A DNA stretch of 64,000 nt from Sphingomonas sp. IBVSS2 (GTDB taxonomy: Bacteria; Pseudomonadota; Alphaproteobacteria; Sphingomonadales; Sphingomonadaceae), in contig NZ_NFUR01000001.1 of NCBI RefSeq assembly GCF_002127225.1, forward strand, positions 187,592-251,591, written 5' to 3'. The translations under genes and the position numbers were made by a program. Below, in pieces: positions 47,208 to 55,666 of this stretch. The first letter of the stretch is position 1. Each line of letters begins with the position of its first letter. The notes under the pieces are model-generated. The model did not search any database, was not told the origin of the DNA, and saw only the letters and a list, made by a program, of their open reading frames with translations.

Positions 47208-47993
47208 TCAGCGGGCGACGCGGCGATCGCCGGCGCTGTTCACGGGCTTGCGCGCTTCCATCGTGTCCTGGAAGCCGCGCTCGACCAGCCGCGCCATTGC
47301 ATCGTGCGCGCGCTCGGCATCCTGCGCTTCGATCGCCTCGAGCACCGCGAGATGGACCGGCAGCGCGTCGTGCGGGGCGGGCAGGTGCTGCTGCTTGAAT
47401 GCCGTGGTCAGCTCGATCGCCGCGGCGACGCCGCTGGTGAGCGACATGATGAAATCATTGCCCGAAGCTTCGAGCAGCGCCGAGTGGAACGCCTCATCGC
47501 AGCACCGCCCCTCTTCGGAATCGAAGCCGTGGCGATCGACGCCCGCGAGCCCTTCCTGCATGCGGGCGAGCTGCTCCGGCGTGCGGCGGAGCGCGGCGAG
47601 GCGGGCGGCGTCGGGCTCGACGATGCGGCGCAGCTCGAACAGGCTCTCGATCAGCGCATCGTCGGGCGCTCCGGCGAAGATCCAGCTGAGCACGTCGGGA
47701 TCGAGCAGATGCCATTCGCGGCGCGGACTCACCTGGGTGCCGATCTTGGGCCGGGAATGGACAAGGCCCTTGGCCGCCAGGATGCGGATCGCCTCGCGAT
47801 AGGCGGTGCGGGAAACCTTGAACTGCTCGCTCGCCGCAATCTCGCCGTCGAGGATCTCGCCCGGCGCGATCTCGCCCGAGACGATGCGGACGCCGAGCGT
47901 CCGGGCGACGGTGCCGTGCAGGCGCAGGGAGCGGGGCCGGGGCTTGCGCGAACGGGGTTTTTTCTCGGTGGGCGTGGAGGAAGCGCCTCGCAT
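47208..47993 (-). CDS. FadR-subfamily GntR transcriptional regulator
   Basis: A 261-residue DNA-binding regulator. A basic N-terminal tail (about 1-25) precedes a winged helix-turn-helix (about 28-95, with L-G-V-R-I-V-S-G-E-I-A-P-G-E and V-S-R-T-A-Y-R-E-A-I-R). It is followed by the all-helical FCD ligand domain containing E-L-R-R-I-V-E-P-D-A-A-R-L-A-A and paired His residues. FCD regulators usually sense hexuronates or small organic acids, which fits the dehydrogenase downstream. Confidence 0.85.
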   Translation of the reverse strand: MRGASSTPTEKKPRSRKPRPRSLRLHGTVARTLGVRIVSGEIAPGEILDGEIAASEQFKVSRTAYREAIRILAAKGLVHSRPKIGTQVSPRREWHLLDPDVLSWIFAGAPDDALIESLFELRRIVEPDAARLAALRRTPEQLARMQEGLAGVDRHGFDSEEGRCCDEAFHSALLEASGNDFIMSLTSGVAAAIELTTAFKQQHLPAPHDALPVHLAVLEAIEAQDAERAHDAMARLVERGFQDTMEARKPVNSAGDRRVAR

Positions 47994-48188
47994 CGAATTT
48001 CCTAGGCGACGGCGAAGACGGAAGGTTTCGTCTGCCAGCTGGGCATGGTTCGAATCCCTAGGCCCTTTGCATCCCACTGCCAAGAGCCGCGCGAATCGCA
48101 GGAACAGCTGCCGACACCCGGCCCGCCGACGCAGCCGCATGCGCAGGGCGCCCCAAAGAAACCCAGGGAAATCAAGATCTTGAAGGAG

Positions 48189-48278
48189 TGGCGGAGACGG
48201 AGGGATTCGAACCCTCGATACGGTTTCCCGTATGACGCTTTAGCAAAGCGTTGGTTTCAGCCACTCACCCACGTCTCC
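48189..48278 (-). tRNA. tRNA-Ser(GCU)
   Basis: A 90-nt class II tRNA read leftward from 48278. The acceptor stem pairs GGAGACG with CGTCTCC, the anticodon loop is TTTGCTAAA with anticodon GCT (serine, AGC/AGU), a long variable arm (TACGGG-AAA-CCGTA) follows, and the T loop is GTTCGAATC. The 3' CCA is encoded. Nothing in the window looks like an integrase or a duplicated 3' end at this tRNA. Confidence 0.97.
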
Positions 48279-48432
48279 GGATAACGGCTCGAAGGCGAGC
48301 GCTATAGCGAGGGGTTTCCGGGCAATCAACGCCCAGCTTGACGTGAAATCGACTCAATCCGCCGCTCGTTCATTGCCGGGACAGCCGCGCTCTCTATAGA
48401 TCGGGCATCTGCTGGGCTGGGGTAATTCGACC

Positions 48433-49197
48433 ATGCGCGTTCGTGATCTGGTGTTGACGGCGGCGACGGCCGCGCTCGCGATGGGCGCCCTGCCCGCCGA
48501 GGCGCAGCAGCAGATGACCACGATCGACCCCAACACCGCGATCGATTCGGACCTGCACACCCCGCCGCCCGCGCAGGACCCCTATGCCGCCCCCGCGCAG
48601 CAGCGCCAGGACGCGCCACCCGCGCAGGGCGATCCCTATCCGGCCGACCAGCAGGCCCCGGGGCCTGCAGGCCAGGCCCCGTACAATCCCGGCGGCAGCG
48701 CCCGCCAGCAGGCCACCACCTATCAGCGCGACGAGCTGGTCGGCGCCGCCGAGGGCGTGTTCGGCAAGGGCGCATCGGGCCTGGGCAAGCTGATCGAGGA
48801 CATCCTCAAGGACCAGGGCCAGCCCAACGCCTATATCGCCGGCAGCGAAGCCGCGGGCGCGGTGGGCGTGGGCCTGCGCTACGGATCCGGCATGATGTTC
48901 CACAAGGTCGAAGGCCAGCGGAAAGTCTATTGGACCGGCCCGTCGATCGGCTTCGACCTGGGCGGCGACGCCAACAAGGTGTTCGTCCTCGTCTACAACC
49001 TCTACGACAGCCAGGAGCTGTACAAGCGCTTCCCGCAGGGCGAAGGCCGCGCCTATTTCGTCGGCGGCCTCTCGGCATCCTATCTGCGGCGCGGCGACGT
49101 GGTGCTCATCCCCGTCCGCCTGGGCGTGGGCTGGCGGCTGGGCGTGAACGCCGGCTACATGAAGTTCAGCGAGAAGAAGCGCTGGCTGCCCTTCTAG
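48433..49197 (+). CDS. EipA-family (DUF1134) envelope protein
   Basis: A 254-residue exported protein. A signal peptide (1 to about 24, ending A-E-A-Q) is followed by a Pro/Gln/Asp-rich linker to about residue 95 and then the compact DUF1134 beta domain with G-S-E-A-A-G-A-V-G-V-G-L-R-Y-G, G-P-S-I-G-F-D-L-G-G-D-A and G-L-S-A-S-Y-L-R-R-G-D. The family member EipA in Brucella is a periplasmic beta-barrel protein needed for envelope integrity. The long linker suggests peptidoglycan spanning, but this is inference. Confidence 0.8.
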   Translation: MRVRDLVLTAATAALAMGALPAEAQQQMTTIDPNTAIDSDLHTPPPAQDPYAAPAQQRQDAPPAQGDPYPADQQAPGPAGQAPYNPGGSARQQATTYQRDELVGAAEGVFGKGASGLGKLIEDILKDQGQPNAYIAGSEAAGAVGVGLRYGSGMMFHKVEGQRKVYWTGPSIGFDLGGDANKVFVLVYNLYDSQELYKRFPQGEGRAYFVGGLSASYLRRGDVVLIPVRLGVGWRLGVNAGYMKFSEKKRWLPF

Positions 49198-49545
49198 GAC
49201 ACCGACCCCGGAGCACAGGCATTCGATCCGGCCGGCGCCAGCCGCCCTCGCCGGCCGCTTCGCATACCCCGCAACGAACCATATAGGCACTTTTTACTTG
49301 ACATCGTCACGCTGATGTGGCACAAGTAACGCACGCTGAAGAATTGCGAGTCGGGCCGGGGCGGCAACGCCTTCCGGCCCTTTTCATGTCGGGAGAGGCA
49401 TTGTGAAACAGGCTGACCGACGCTCGACACGCTGGCGGGCACCGGCAGCATATGCCAGGCGGCGGCAGGGATAGCCCCGCAAAGCGTCTACCGGCCGCAT
49501 TGAGGCCCACGCCTTTCACCGAAGACGAACAACGGGAGAACCGAG
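49198..49545 (+). other. Gene-free stretch with possible promoter and small transcript
   Basis: 348 bp without a convincing gene. It holds an AT-rich patch (49283-49303) with TTGACA and, about 55 bp further, the terminator at 49353-49384. A short RNA of roughly 60-80 nt from this region is possible. The rest up to the EF-hand gene shows nothing I recognise apart from that gene's ribosome site. Confidence 0.3.
49353..49384 (+). terminator. Rho-independent terminator
   Basis: GGGCCGG pairs with CCGGCCC around an inner GGCG-GCAA-CGCC stem-loop, followed by TTTT. It could end the eipA transcript or a short RNA. Confidence 0.65.
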
Positions 49546-49857
49546 ATGACGGGACCGAATTGGGCCCGGCAGGCGATCGCGCTTGCCGGGATGCTGGCGC
49601 TGTGCGGCTGCATGCCGGCCGGCGCCGCGCTGCGCGGTGCGGGGAGCGCCGCGCTGGTGGCGCGCTTCGATGCGGACAAGGACGGCGGGCTCGACCGCAC
49701 GGAGCTGGCCATGATGGTCGCGGCGGCGGTGCGTGGCCAGGGCGCGGAGCAGGATGCGCTGCGCGCCGGACTGGCCGCGGCCTATTGGACGCGCGATTGC
49801 GACCGGGATGGCCGGTTGACCCCGGCGGAGCTGGCTGCGAGCGATCGCTGCGGGTGA
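49546..49857 (+). CDS. EF-hand lipoprotein-like small protein
   Basis: A 103-residue exported protein with a hydrophobic N-terminus ending in L-A-L-C-G-C (lipobox-like Cys20 or Cys22) and two EF-hand loops, D-A-D-K-D-G-G-L-D-R-T-E (42-53) and D-C-D-R-D-G-R-L-T-P-A-E (84-95). All calcium-ligand positions are filled in both. A good ribosome site (GGGAGAACCGAG) precedes ATG 49546. It is the gene just upstream of the GTA portal, in the same direction, but its content does not suggest a GTA function. Confidence 0.75.
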   Translation: MTGPNWARQAIALAGMLALCGCMPAGAALRGAGSAALVARFDADKDGGLDRTELAMMVAAAVRGQGAEQDALRAGLAAAYWTRDCDRDGRLTPAELAASDRCG

Positions 49858-50061
49858 GGCCCGGGTTGCGGTCTCGTCATTCTCCACCATCACCCACCCC
49901 TCCATTGTCACCCCGCAAGGGCTTCCCCGTCTCCGCCGGCTCGGCGTCGCGGCGGACGGCGCGACAGGTGAGCCTTGCGGGCGAAGTCGCAACCATGCCC
50001 CGACATCCACCGGGGAGAATATGCGCCGCGGGCGGGCCATCCGGGTTTCAGGAGACGATGC

Positions 50062-51174
50062 ATGAAATGGTTCGGGCGGAAGTCCGCGCGCGAAGGCGCG
50101 CGGCCGGCATTGTCGCGCGCGGGAACGCAGATGGGCGCGATCGGCGAATGGCCGCGCAGCTACGAAGCGCAGGTGCGCGAAGCCTATTGCCACAATCCGG
50201 TGGCGCAGCGCGCCGTGAAGCTGGTCGCCGAAGGCGCGGGCAGCGCGGTGCTGTCCGCCAGCGACCCCGCGCTGCTCGCGCTGGTTATGGCGCGCTCCGG
50301 CGGCCAGCCGCTGATCGAGACGCTGGCGGCGCACCTGCTGCTGCACGGCAACGGCTATGTACAGCTGCTGGCCGACGAAGGCGGCGCGCCGCGCGAACTC
50401 TATGCGCTGCGCCCCGAGCGGGTGACGGTAGAGCCCGACGCACGCGGCTGGCCGGTCGCCTATCGCTACCGGGTGGGCGAGAATGTCGCGCGGCTGGCGG
50501 CGGAGGATGCGGCCGGGCGCCCGGCGGTGATCCATCTGCGCAGCTTCTCGCCGGTCGACGATCACTATGGCCTGGGCTGCCTGGGCGCGGCGGCGGGCGC
50601 GGTGGCGATCCACAATGCCGCGGCGCGCTGGAACAAGGCGCTGCTCGACAATGCGGCACGGCCATCGGGCGCGCTCGTCCATGATCCGGGCGACGGCAGC
50701 GCGCTGGCACCAGACCAGTTCGAGCGGCTGAAGCGCGAGATGGAGGCCGGATTCGCCGGCGCGGCCAATGCCGGCCGGCCGATGCTGCTCGAAGGCGGGC
50801 TGAAATGGCAGGCATTGAGCCTGACCCCGGCCGATATGGATTTCGTGGGGCTGAAGGCAGCGGCGGCGCGCGACATCGCGCTGGCCTTTGGCGTGCCGCC
50901 GATGCTGCTCGGGCTGCCGGGCGACGCCGCCTATGCGAATTACCGCGAGGCCAATCGCGCGCTGTGGCGGCTCGCCATCCTGCCGCTGGCCGGCAAGATA
51001 TTGCGCGGGATCGCCGAGGGGCTGGCGGGCTGGTTTCCGGAAGCGGCGCTGGCGGTGGACCTGGATCAGGTGACCGCCCTGGCCGAGGATCGCGAGCGGC
51101 TCTGGGCGCAGGTGAGCGCGGCCGGCTTCCTCTCCGACGACGAGAAACGCGAGATGGTGGGCGTGCGCCCCTGA
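50062..51174 (+). CDS. GTA portal protein (gp3)
   Basis: The HK97-type portal ring protein, the DNA gate at the capsid vertex. The 370-residue product contains the family segments H-L-L-L-H-G-N-G-Y-V, L-Y-A-L-R-P-E-R-V-T-V, Y-G-L-G-C-L and L-A-F-G-V-P-P-M-L-L-G. AGGAGA precedes ATG 50062; the frame is open upstream but lacks homology. It is the first recognisable GTA gene. The 204 bp before it hold no terminase sequence I can identify. Confidence 0.92.
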   Translation: MKWFGRKSAREGARPALSRAGTQMGAIGEWPRSYEAQVREAYCHNPVAQRAVKLVAEGAGSAVLSASDPALLALVMARSGGQPLIETLAAHLLLHGNGYVQLLADEGGAPRELYALRPERVTVEPDARGWPVAYRYRVGENVARLAAEDAAGRPAVIHLRSFSPVDDHYGLGCLGAAAGAVAIHNAAARWNKALLDNAARPSGALVHDPGDGSALAPDQFERLKREMEAGFAGAANAGRPMLLEGGLKWQALSLTPADMDFVGLKAAAARDIALAFGVPPMLLGLPGDAAYANYREANRALWRLAILPLAGKILRGIAEGLAGWFPEAALAVDLDQVTALAEDRERLWAQVSAAGFLSDDEKREMVGVRP

Positions 51175-51219
51175 TGGGTCCGCCGATGGTGAACGAGCCG
51201 GCACGGAAAGGAACGAGAG

Positions 51220-51525
51220 ATGAGCGAGGAGATGCTGGCGCAGCTGATCGGCCAGGCCGAGAGCGAAGGCGCCGAGCTGGTGACGCTGCGCGCGATCGCC
51301 GAGGAAGCGGGAACGCTGGGTGCCCAGCGGGCGCTGGCGCGGCTGGGGCTCGAGGATGCGGGCGCCGCCAAGGACATGAGCGAGCTGCGCGAATTGCTGG
51401 GCGCATGGCGCGACGCCAAGCGATCGGCATTCAAGGCGGCCTTTCAATGGGCCGGGCGGATGGTGGCGGCGCTGGTGCTGGTGGGGCTGGCGGTGAAGCT
51501 CGGCTTTCCGGGCTGGCTCAGGTGA
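51220..51525 (+). CDS. DUF6127-like GTA-associated membrane protein
   Basis: A 101-residue protein with a helical acidic N-terminal part (A-Q-L-I-G-Q-A-E-S-E-G-A-E-L) and one transmembrane helix near the C-terminus (about 75-95). Similar small genes are found between portal and protease in sphingomonad GTA clusters. It overlaps the protease start by 4 bp. Function unknown; its position suggests a role in head assembly. Confidence 0.7.
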   Translation: MSEEMLAQLIGQAESEGAELVTLRAIAEEAGTLGAQRALARLGLEDAGAAKDMSELRELLGAWRDAKRSAFKAAFQWAGRMVAALVLVGLAVKLGFPGWLR

Positions 51526-51890
51526 GCGTGCGCTTCGCCGGCTATGCCGCGGTGTTCGACGCGGTGGATCGTGGCGGCGACGTCGTCCGCCGGGGCGCCT
51601 TTGCCGGGGCGCGGCGGGTGCCGCTGCTCTGGCAGCACCAGGGCGCGCCGGTAGGCGAAATCGAGGCGATCGGCGAGGACGGGCGGGGCCTGCGCGTGAT
51701 CGGGCGGGTCGAGGCGCCGGAGCTGGCCGAGCGGCTTCGGCGCGGCGCGGTGACGGGGCTCTCCTTCGGCTATCGGGTGAAGCAGGCGGGCCGCGGCACA
51801 CCGCGCGAGATCACTGCGCTCGACCTGATCGAAGTGAGCCTGGTCGCCAGCCCGATGCAGCCGCTGGCGCGGGTGCACGCGCTGGACTGA
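51522..51890 (+). CDS. GTA prohead protease (gp4)
   Basis: The HK97-type serine protease that trims the capsid protein during head maturation. At 122 residues it is short for the family. The core F-A-G-Y-A-A-V-F-D at the start, P-L-L-W-Q-H with the catalytic His, and the late G-L-S-F-G-Y with the catalytic Ser followed by L-I-E-V-S-L-V are present. Start GTG 51522 overlaps the upstream gene by 4 bp. Confidence 0.9.
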   Translation: MSVRFAGYAAVFDAVDRGGDVVRRGAFAGARRVPLLWQHQGAPVGEIEAIGEDGRGLRVIGRVEAPELAERLRRGAVTGLSFGYRVKQAGRGTPREITALDLIEVSLVASPMQPLARVHALD

Positions 51891-51966
51891 CCTATTTTCG
51901 AAGGACCGGATTTCTGCCCGGCGGGACGCTCCCGTCCGGGTCCCTTGGCATGGACGGGAGACGAGG

Positions 51967-53022
51967 ATGATCGAAGTGAAGGCGGACGCGCTCGAGGCAA
52001 GCTTCGAGGCGATGGAGAAGGCGGGGCTGCCGCCCGAACGGCCGATGCTCGCAGGCGCCCGGCCGGCGACGGGCGCGGCGTTCGAGCAGTTCCTGCGCGC
52101 GGGCGGCGGGATCGAGGCCAAGGCGATGAGCGGCGCGAGCGACGGCGCGGGCGGCCATGCCGTGCCCGACGAGCTCGATGCCCGGATCGACGCGACGCTG
52201 AAGAGCGTGTCGCCGATCCGCGCGATCGCCAGCGTGGTGCAGGTGGGGTCGAGCGGCTATCGCAAGCTGGTGGCGAGCGGCGGCTTCGAGAGCGGCTGGG
52301 CGGCGGAGACCGCGGCCCGCGACGAGACCGATACGCCGGTGTTCAACGAAGTCGCGCCGCCGATGGGCGATCTCTACGCCAATCCGGCGGCGAGCCAGGC
52401 GATGCTCGACGATGCCGCGTTCGACGTCGAGGCCTGGCTGGGCGACGAGATCGCGCGCGAGTTCGCGGCGGCGGAGGGTGCGGCGTTCGTCGGCGGCAAC
52501 GGCGTCAACAAGCCGCGCGGCTTCCTGGCGGCGCCCAATGCGGCGGCCGGCGATGCGACGCGCGCGTTCGGCACGCTGCAATATATCGTCAGTGGCGCGG
52601 CGGGGGCGTTCGCGGCCAATCCCGAGGAGAAGCTGATCGACCTGGTCCAGGCGCTGCGCCCGCCCTATCGCCAGGGAGCGAGCTGGGTGATGAACTCGGC
52701 GACGCTGGCCCGGGTGCGAAAGTTCCGGACGAGCGACGGCGCCCTGCTCTGGCAGCCGGGGCTGACGGCGGGGCAGCCGGCGACGCTGCTGGGCTATCCG
52801 GTGGTCGAGGCCGAGGACATGCCCGACATCGCGGCGAACAGCCTGGCGATCGCCTTCGGCAATTTCCGGGCCGGCTATCTGATCGTCGAGCGCGGGGAGA
52901 CGCAGGTGCTGCGCGATCCCTACAGCAACAAGCCGTTCGTCCATTTCTACGCGACCAAGCGCGTGGGCGGGATGGTGAGCAATTCGGAGGCGATCAAGCT
53001 GCTGCGATTCTCGGCGGCCTGA
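51967..53022 (+). CDS. GTA major capsid protein (gp5)
   Basis: The HK97-fold shell protein. The 351-residue precursor has a short N-terminal scaffold-like region (about 1-55), then the mature body with V-V-Q-V-G-S-S-G-Y and A-S-W-V-M-N-S-A-T-L. The end is F-G-N-F-R-A-G-Y-L-I-V-E-R and F-Y-A-T-K-R-V-G-G, as in the family. A strong ribosome site (GGGAGACGAGG) precedes ATG 51967, as expected for the most abundant virion protein. Confidence 0.95.
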   Translation: MIEVKADALEASFEAMEKAGLPPERPMLAGARPATGAAFEQFLRAGGGIEAKAMSGASDGAGGHAVPDELDARIDATLKSVSPIRAIASVVQVGSSGYRKLVASGGFESGWAAETAARDETDTPVFNEVAPPMGDLYANPAASQAMLDDAAFDVEAWLGDEIAREFAAAEGAAFVGGNGVNKPRGFLAAPNAAAGDATRAFGTLQYIVSGAAGAFAANPEEKLIDLVQALRPPYRQGASWVMNSATLARVRKFRTSDGALLWQPGLTAGQPATLLGYPVVEAEDMPDIAANSLAIAFGNFRAGYLIVERGETQVLRDPYSNKPFVHFYATKRVGGMVSNSEAIKLLRFSAA

Positions 53023-53086
53023 TCCTTTCCGACGGGCGCCGCGCGGGGAGGGCGGCGCCCGTTTCTCCATAGCGATGGGAGGCGAC

Positions 53087-53572
53087 ATGGATTTTCCGCC
53101 CTTTCCCGCGGCGGCGATCGCGGCCGCGCGCGAGGCCGCCAAGGTGCATCTGCGGATCGCCGGGGCGAGCGAGGATGCGCTGATCGACGGGCTGGCCGCG
53201 ACGGCGCTGGCGCTGGCCGAGCGCTTCACCGGCACCGTGCTGGTCGCGCGCGACTTTGTCGAGACGCTGGCGCCGGCCCGGCACTGGCAGGTCCTGGGCG
53301 CGGTGCCGGTGACGGCGATCGAGGCCGGGCTCGACGCGGCGATCGACATCGACGCCCGGGGTGTGGGCCGGGTGCGCACGGCGGTGCGGGTGCGCATCGC
53401 CTATCGCGCCGGGGCGGCGGCAGGCTGGGGCGACCTGCCGCCGCCCATCGCCACGGGCGTGGTGCTGCTGACCGGGTACCTGTTCGACCATCGCGGGGGC
53501 GAGCCGGCGCCGCCGGCCGCAGTGACCGCGCTGTGGCGGCCGTGGCGGCGCATGCGGCTGGCGGCGGCATGA
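53087..53572 (+). CDS. GTA head-tail connector (gp6)
   Basis: A 161-residue HK97 gp6-like head-tail adaptor. The N-terminal helical half (A-A-K-V-H-L-R-I-A-G-A-S-E-D-A-L-I-D) and the A-L-W-R-P-W-R-R-M-R ending match the phage connector type in RcGTA gp6. GGGAGGCGAC precedes ATG 53087; an in-frame ATG at 53075 is less likely. It overlaps the next small gene by 4 bp. Confidence 0.83.
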   Translation: MDFPPFPAAAIAAAREAAKVHLRIAGASEDALIDGLAATALALAERFTGTVLVARDFVETLAPARHWQVLGAVPVTAIEAGLDAAIDIDARGVGRVRTAVRVRIAYRAGAAAGWGDLPPPIATGVVLLTGYLFDHRGGEPAPPAAVTALWRPWRRMRLAAA

Positions 53573-53724
53573 GCGGCGCGGTGAGGCGCGCGATCGGCCG
53601 CGTGGCAGCGGCGGTGCGCGCGGCGGCACCCGACGCGCAGGTCGAGGTTCGCGAAGATGGCATCGCGATCGAGGGCCGGGGCCTGCGCGCGCGGCTACGC
53701 TGGATCGGAGGGCTGGTACGATGA
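53569..53724 (+). CDS. Small GTA gene at the gp7 position
   Basis: A 51-residue basic protein (A-V-R-R-A-I-G-R-V-A-A-A-V-R to W-I-G-G-L-V-R). Both its start and stop overlap neighbours by 4 bp in ATGA junctions, which supports translation. It stands where RcGTA has gp7. I recognise no domain. Confidence 0.6.
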   Translation: MSGAVRRAIGRVAAAVRAAAPDAQVEVREDGIAIEGRGLRARLRWIGGLVR

Positions 53725-54110
53725 GCGTGCAGGAAGTGCTGCAGGCCGCGCTGGTCGAGGCGCTGTCCGGGCTGGCGGTGACGCGCGTGTTCGACGCGCC
53801 GCCGGTGCGCGCCGCCCGGCCCTATGCCCTGGTCGAGGAGGCATGGCTCGTCGACTGGAGTACCAAGGACATGGCCGGGCGCGAGGGCCGGTTCGCCGTC
53901 GCGCTGTTCGACACCGGTGAGCGACCGGCCCGCCTGCGCGCGCTCGCCGGAGCGGCCGAGACGGCGATCGAGGCGATGCCCCGGGTGCTGGGGGAAGGCT
54001 GGGCGATCGCCAGCCTGACGCTGCTGCGCAGCCGCATCGCCCGCGACGGCGACGCGCGCTGGACGGCGACTAGCGAATTCCGCGTGCGGATGCTCCGCAG
54101 CGAATATTGA
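53721..54110 (+). CDS. GTA tail terminator, DUF3168 (gp8)
   Basis: A 129-residue DUF3168 protein, the family that caps the tail at the head-tail junction. Typical segments are Q-A-A-L-V-E-A-L, Y-A-L-V-E-E-A and the C-terminal A-T-S-E-F-R-V-R. Position between connector and tail tube matches RcGTA gp8. Confidence 0.88.
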   Translation: MSVQEVLQAALVEALSGLAVTRVFDAPPVRAARPYALVEEAWLVDWSTKDMAGREGRFAVALFDTGERPARLRALAGAAETAIEAMPRVLGEGWAIASLTLLRSRIARDGDARWTATSEFRVRMLRSEY

Positions 54111-54121
54111 AAGGAAGCATT

Positions 54122-54529
54122 ATGGCGGCGGAAAGAGGCAGCGCGTTCCTGCTCAAGGTGGGGAACGGCGCGACGCCGGCGGTCTATGCGACCGTGGCCG
54201 GGCTGCGCACCACCCAGCTGAGCGTGAACGGCGAGATGGTGGCGGTCACCAGCAAGGATTCCGGCGGCTGGCGCGAACTGCTCTCCGGCGCCGGGGTGCG
54301 CTCGGTGAGCGTATCGGGCGCGGGCGTGTTCACCGGATCGACGGCGGAGGCACGCGTGAAGGCCAATGCGCTTTCCGGCATGCTCGACGACTATCGGCTC
54401 AGCTTCGAAAGCGGCGAGACCATGACCGGCCGCTTCCTGGTCACGCGGCTCGACTATGCCGGCGACTTCAACGGCGAGCGCAGCTACACGCTGAGCCTGG
54501 AAAGCTCCGGCCCGGTGGTGTCGGCATGA
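54122..54529 (+). CDS. GTA major tail tube protein (gp9)
   Basis: A 135-residue tail tube protein of the TP901-1/gp9 type. It begins R-G-S-A-F-L-L-K-V-G and contains V-A-V-T-S-K-D-S-G-G-W-R and Y-A-G-D-F-N-G-E, the usual signatures. AAAGGAAG precedes ATG 54122. It overlaps gp10 by 4 bp. Confidence 0.92.
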   Translation: MAAERGSAFLLKVGNGATPAVYATVAGLRTTQLSVNGEMVAVTSKDSGGWRELLSGAGVRSVSVSGAGVFTGSTAEARVKANALSGMLDDYRLSFESGETMTGRFLVTRLDYAGDFNGERSYTLSLESSGPVVSA

Positions 54530-54837
54530 GCGGCGCGGCGAACCCGGCACGCGGCGAGGTGGCGCTGGTGCTGGACGGCATCCCCCATGTGCTCCGGCCC
54601 AGCTTCCAGGCACTGGTGGCCGCGGAAGGCGAGCTCGGGCCGCTGTTCGAGTTCGTCGAGCGCGCGGCATCGGGCAAGCTCGGCATCGCCGAGATCGCCG
54701 GGCTGTTCTGGCATTGCCTGAAGGATCCGCCGGCGATGGACCGGGCGGCGTTCGGCGAGGCGCTGGCCGCCGCCGGCCTCAAGGCGCTGGCCCCGGCGCT
54801 GCGCATGCTGATCGGACAGATACTGGCAGGCCGGTGA
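54526..54837 (+). CDS. GTA family gp10 protein
   Basis: A 103-residue tail-assembly protein of the GTA_gp10 family, with L-R-P-S-F-Q-A-L-V-A-A-E and the L-G-I-A-E-I-A-G-L-F-W-H segment. It lies between tail tube and chaperone as in RcGTA and overlaps the next gene at a GTGATG junction. Confidence 0.9.
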   Translation: MSGAANPARGEVALVLDGIPHVLRPSFQALVAAEGELGPLFEFVERAASGKLGIAEIAGLFWHCLKDPPAMDRAAFGEALAAAGLKALAPALRMLIGQILAGR

Positions 54838-55028
54838 TGCGGTTCGCCGAGAATGCCCGGCGGCTGGCCGGGGCGGCCGGCGCGATGTTCGGCTGGCCGC
54901 CCGACGCCTTCTGGGCGGCGACGCCGGCCGAGCTGGGCGCGTTGCTCGACGCGATCCGCGGCGAAGCGGACCTGCCGCCCGACGCGGGCACCCTCGCCAG
55001 GCTCAAGGAGCGATTTCCCGATGGATGA
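54837..55028 (+). CDS. GTA tail assembly chaperone (gp10.1)
   Basis: A 63-residue protein with the DUF2376-like core A-G-A-M-F-G-W-P-P-D-A-F-W-A-A-T-P-A-E-L. These small proteins act as tail assembly chaperones. Start ATG 54837 or GTG 54834; both overlap the gp10 stop. It overlaps the tape measure gene by 8 bp. Confidence 0.85.
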   Translation: MRFAENARRLAGAAGAMFGWPPDAFWAATPAELGALLDAIRGEADLPPDAGTLARLKERFPDG

Positions 55029-55590
55029 GGAAGAGATCGAACGGCTGATCGTCAGCGTGCGCGCCGACACGCGCGCCTTTGCCCGCGACGTGGAGGAGAT
55101 GCGCCAAGGGCTGGAAGGGCCGCTGGGCGCAGGCGCGGACCGCGCCGGCCGGGCGATCGAGAACGCGCTGCTGCGCGCGGTGCGCACCGGCACCTTCGGG
55201 TTCGAGGACCTGAAGCGCGTGGCGCTGGGCGTGATGGACGAAATCGCGCGATCGGCGCTGCGCGATGGCATCGCCTCGCTGGGCGGCGGCGGCAATGGCG
55301 GGCTGTCCGCACTGGCCAGCCTGGCGCTGTCGCTGTTCGGCGCGCCGGGCCGCGCGACCGGCGGGCCGGTGAGCCCGGGCCGCCCCTACCTCGTGGGCGA
55401 GCGCGGCCCCGAGCTGTTCGTGCCCGCGAGCGCAGGCAGCGTCGCCGCCACACCGGGCACTGCCGGCCCGCGCGAGGTGCGCGTGGCGATCACGGTGAAT
55501 GCGCGTGCCGACACCGCGCCCCGCGCGCTGGCGCAATCGAGCCGCCAGGTGGCACGCGCGGTGAAGGCGGCGCTGGCGGGGGCGGAATGA
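55021..55590 (+). CDS. GTA tail tape measure protein (gp11)
   Basis: A 189-residue short tape measure protein, in the size range of RcGTA gp11 and far shorter than siphophage tape measures, in keeping with a short GTA tail. It has an N-terminal helical region (I-V-S-V-R-A-D-T-R-A-F-A-R-D), a central G-F-E-D-L-K and the conserved R-A-T-G-G-P-V-S-P-G-R-P-Y-L-V-G-E-R-G-P-E. In RcGTA gp12 follows directly; here the spike insertion follows. Confidence 0.9.
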   Translation: MDEEEIERLIVSVRADTRAFARDVEEMRQGLEGPLGAGADRAGRAIENALLRAVRTGTFGFEDLKRVALGVMDEIARSALRDGIASLGGGGNGGLSALASLALSLFGAPGRATGGPVSPGRPYLVGERGPELFVPASAGSVAATPGTAGPREVRVAITVNARADTAPRALAQSSRQVARAVKAALAGAE

Positions 55591-55666
55591 AACGGCGGAG
55601 CACCCGCTGACCGCATGTCTCGATATTTTTGGCAACGCTCCTTCGGGGAGCCACAGGAGAACGGGC

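Noticed and set aside
48189..48278. tRNA-Ser(GCU) as an integration site for the GTA cluster
   Set aside because: No integrase gene, no duplicated tRNA 3' end and no phage lysogeny genes were seen between the tRNA and the cluster.
48045..48284. Rightward small open frame overlapping the tRNA
   Set aside because: It reads through the tRNA on the opposite strand and has no ribosome site or recognisable content.
49858..50061. A decayed terminase in the gap before the portal
   Set aside because: No frame in the gap shows Walker or nuclease motifs, and 204 bp is too short to judge a remnant.
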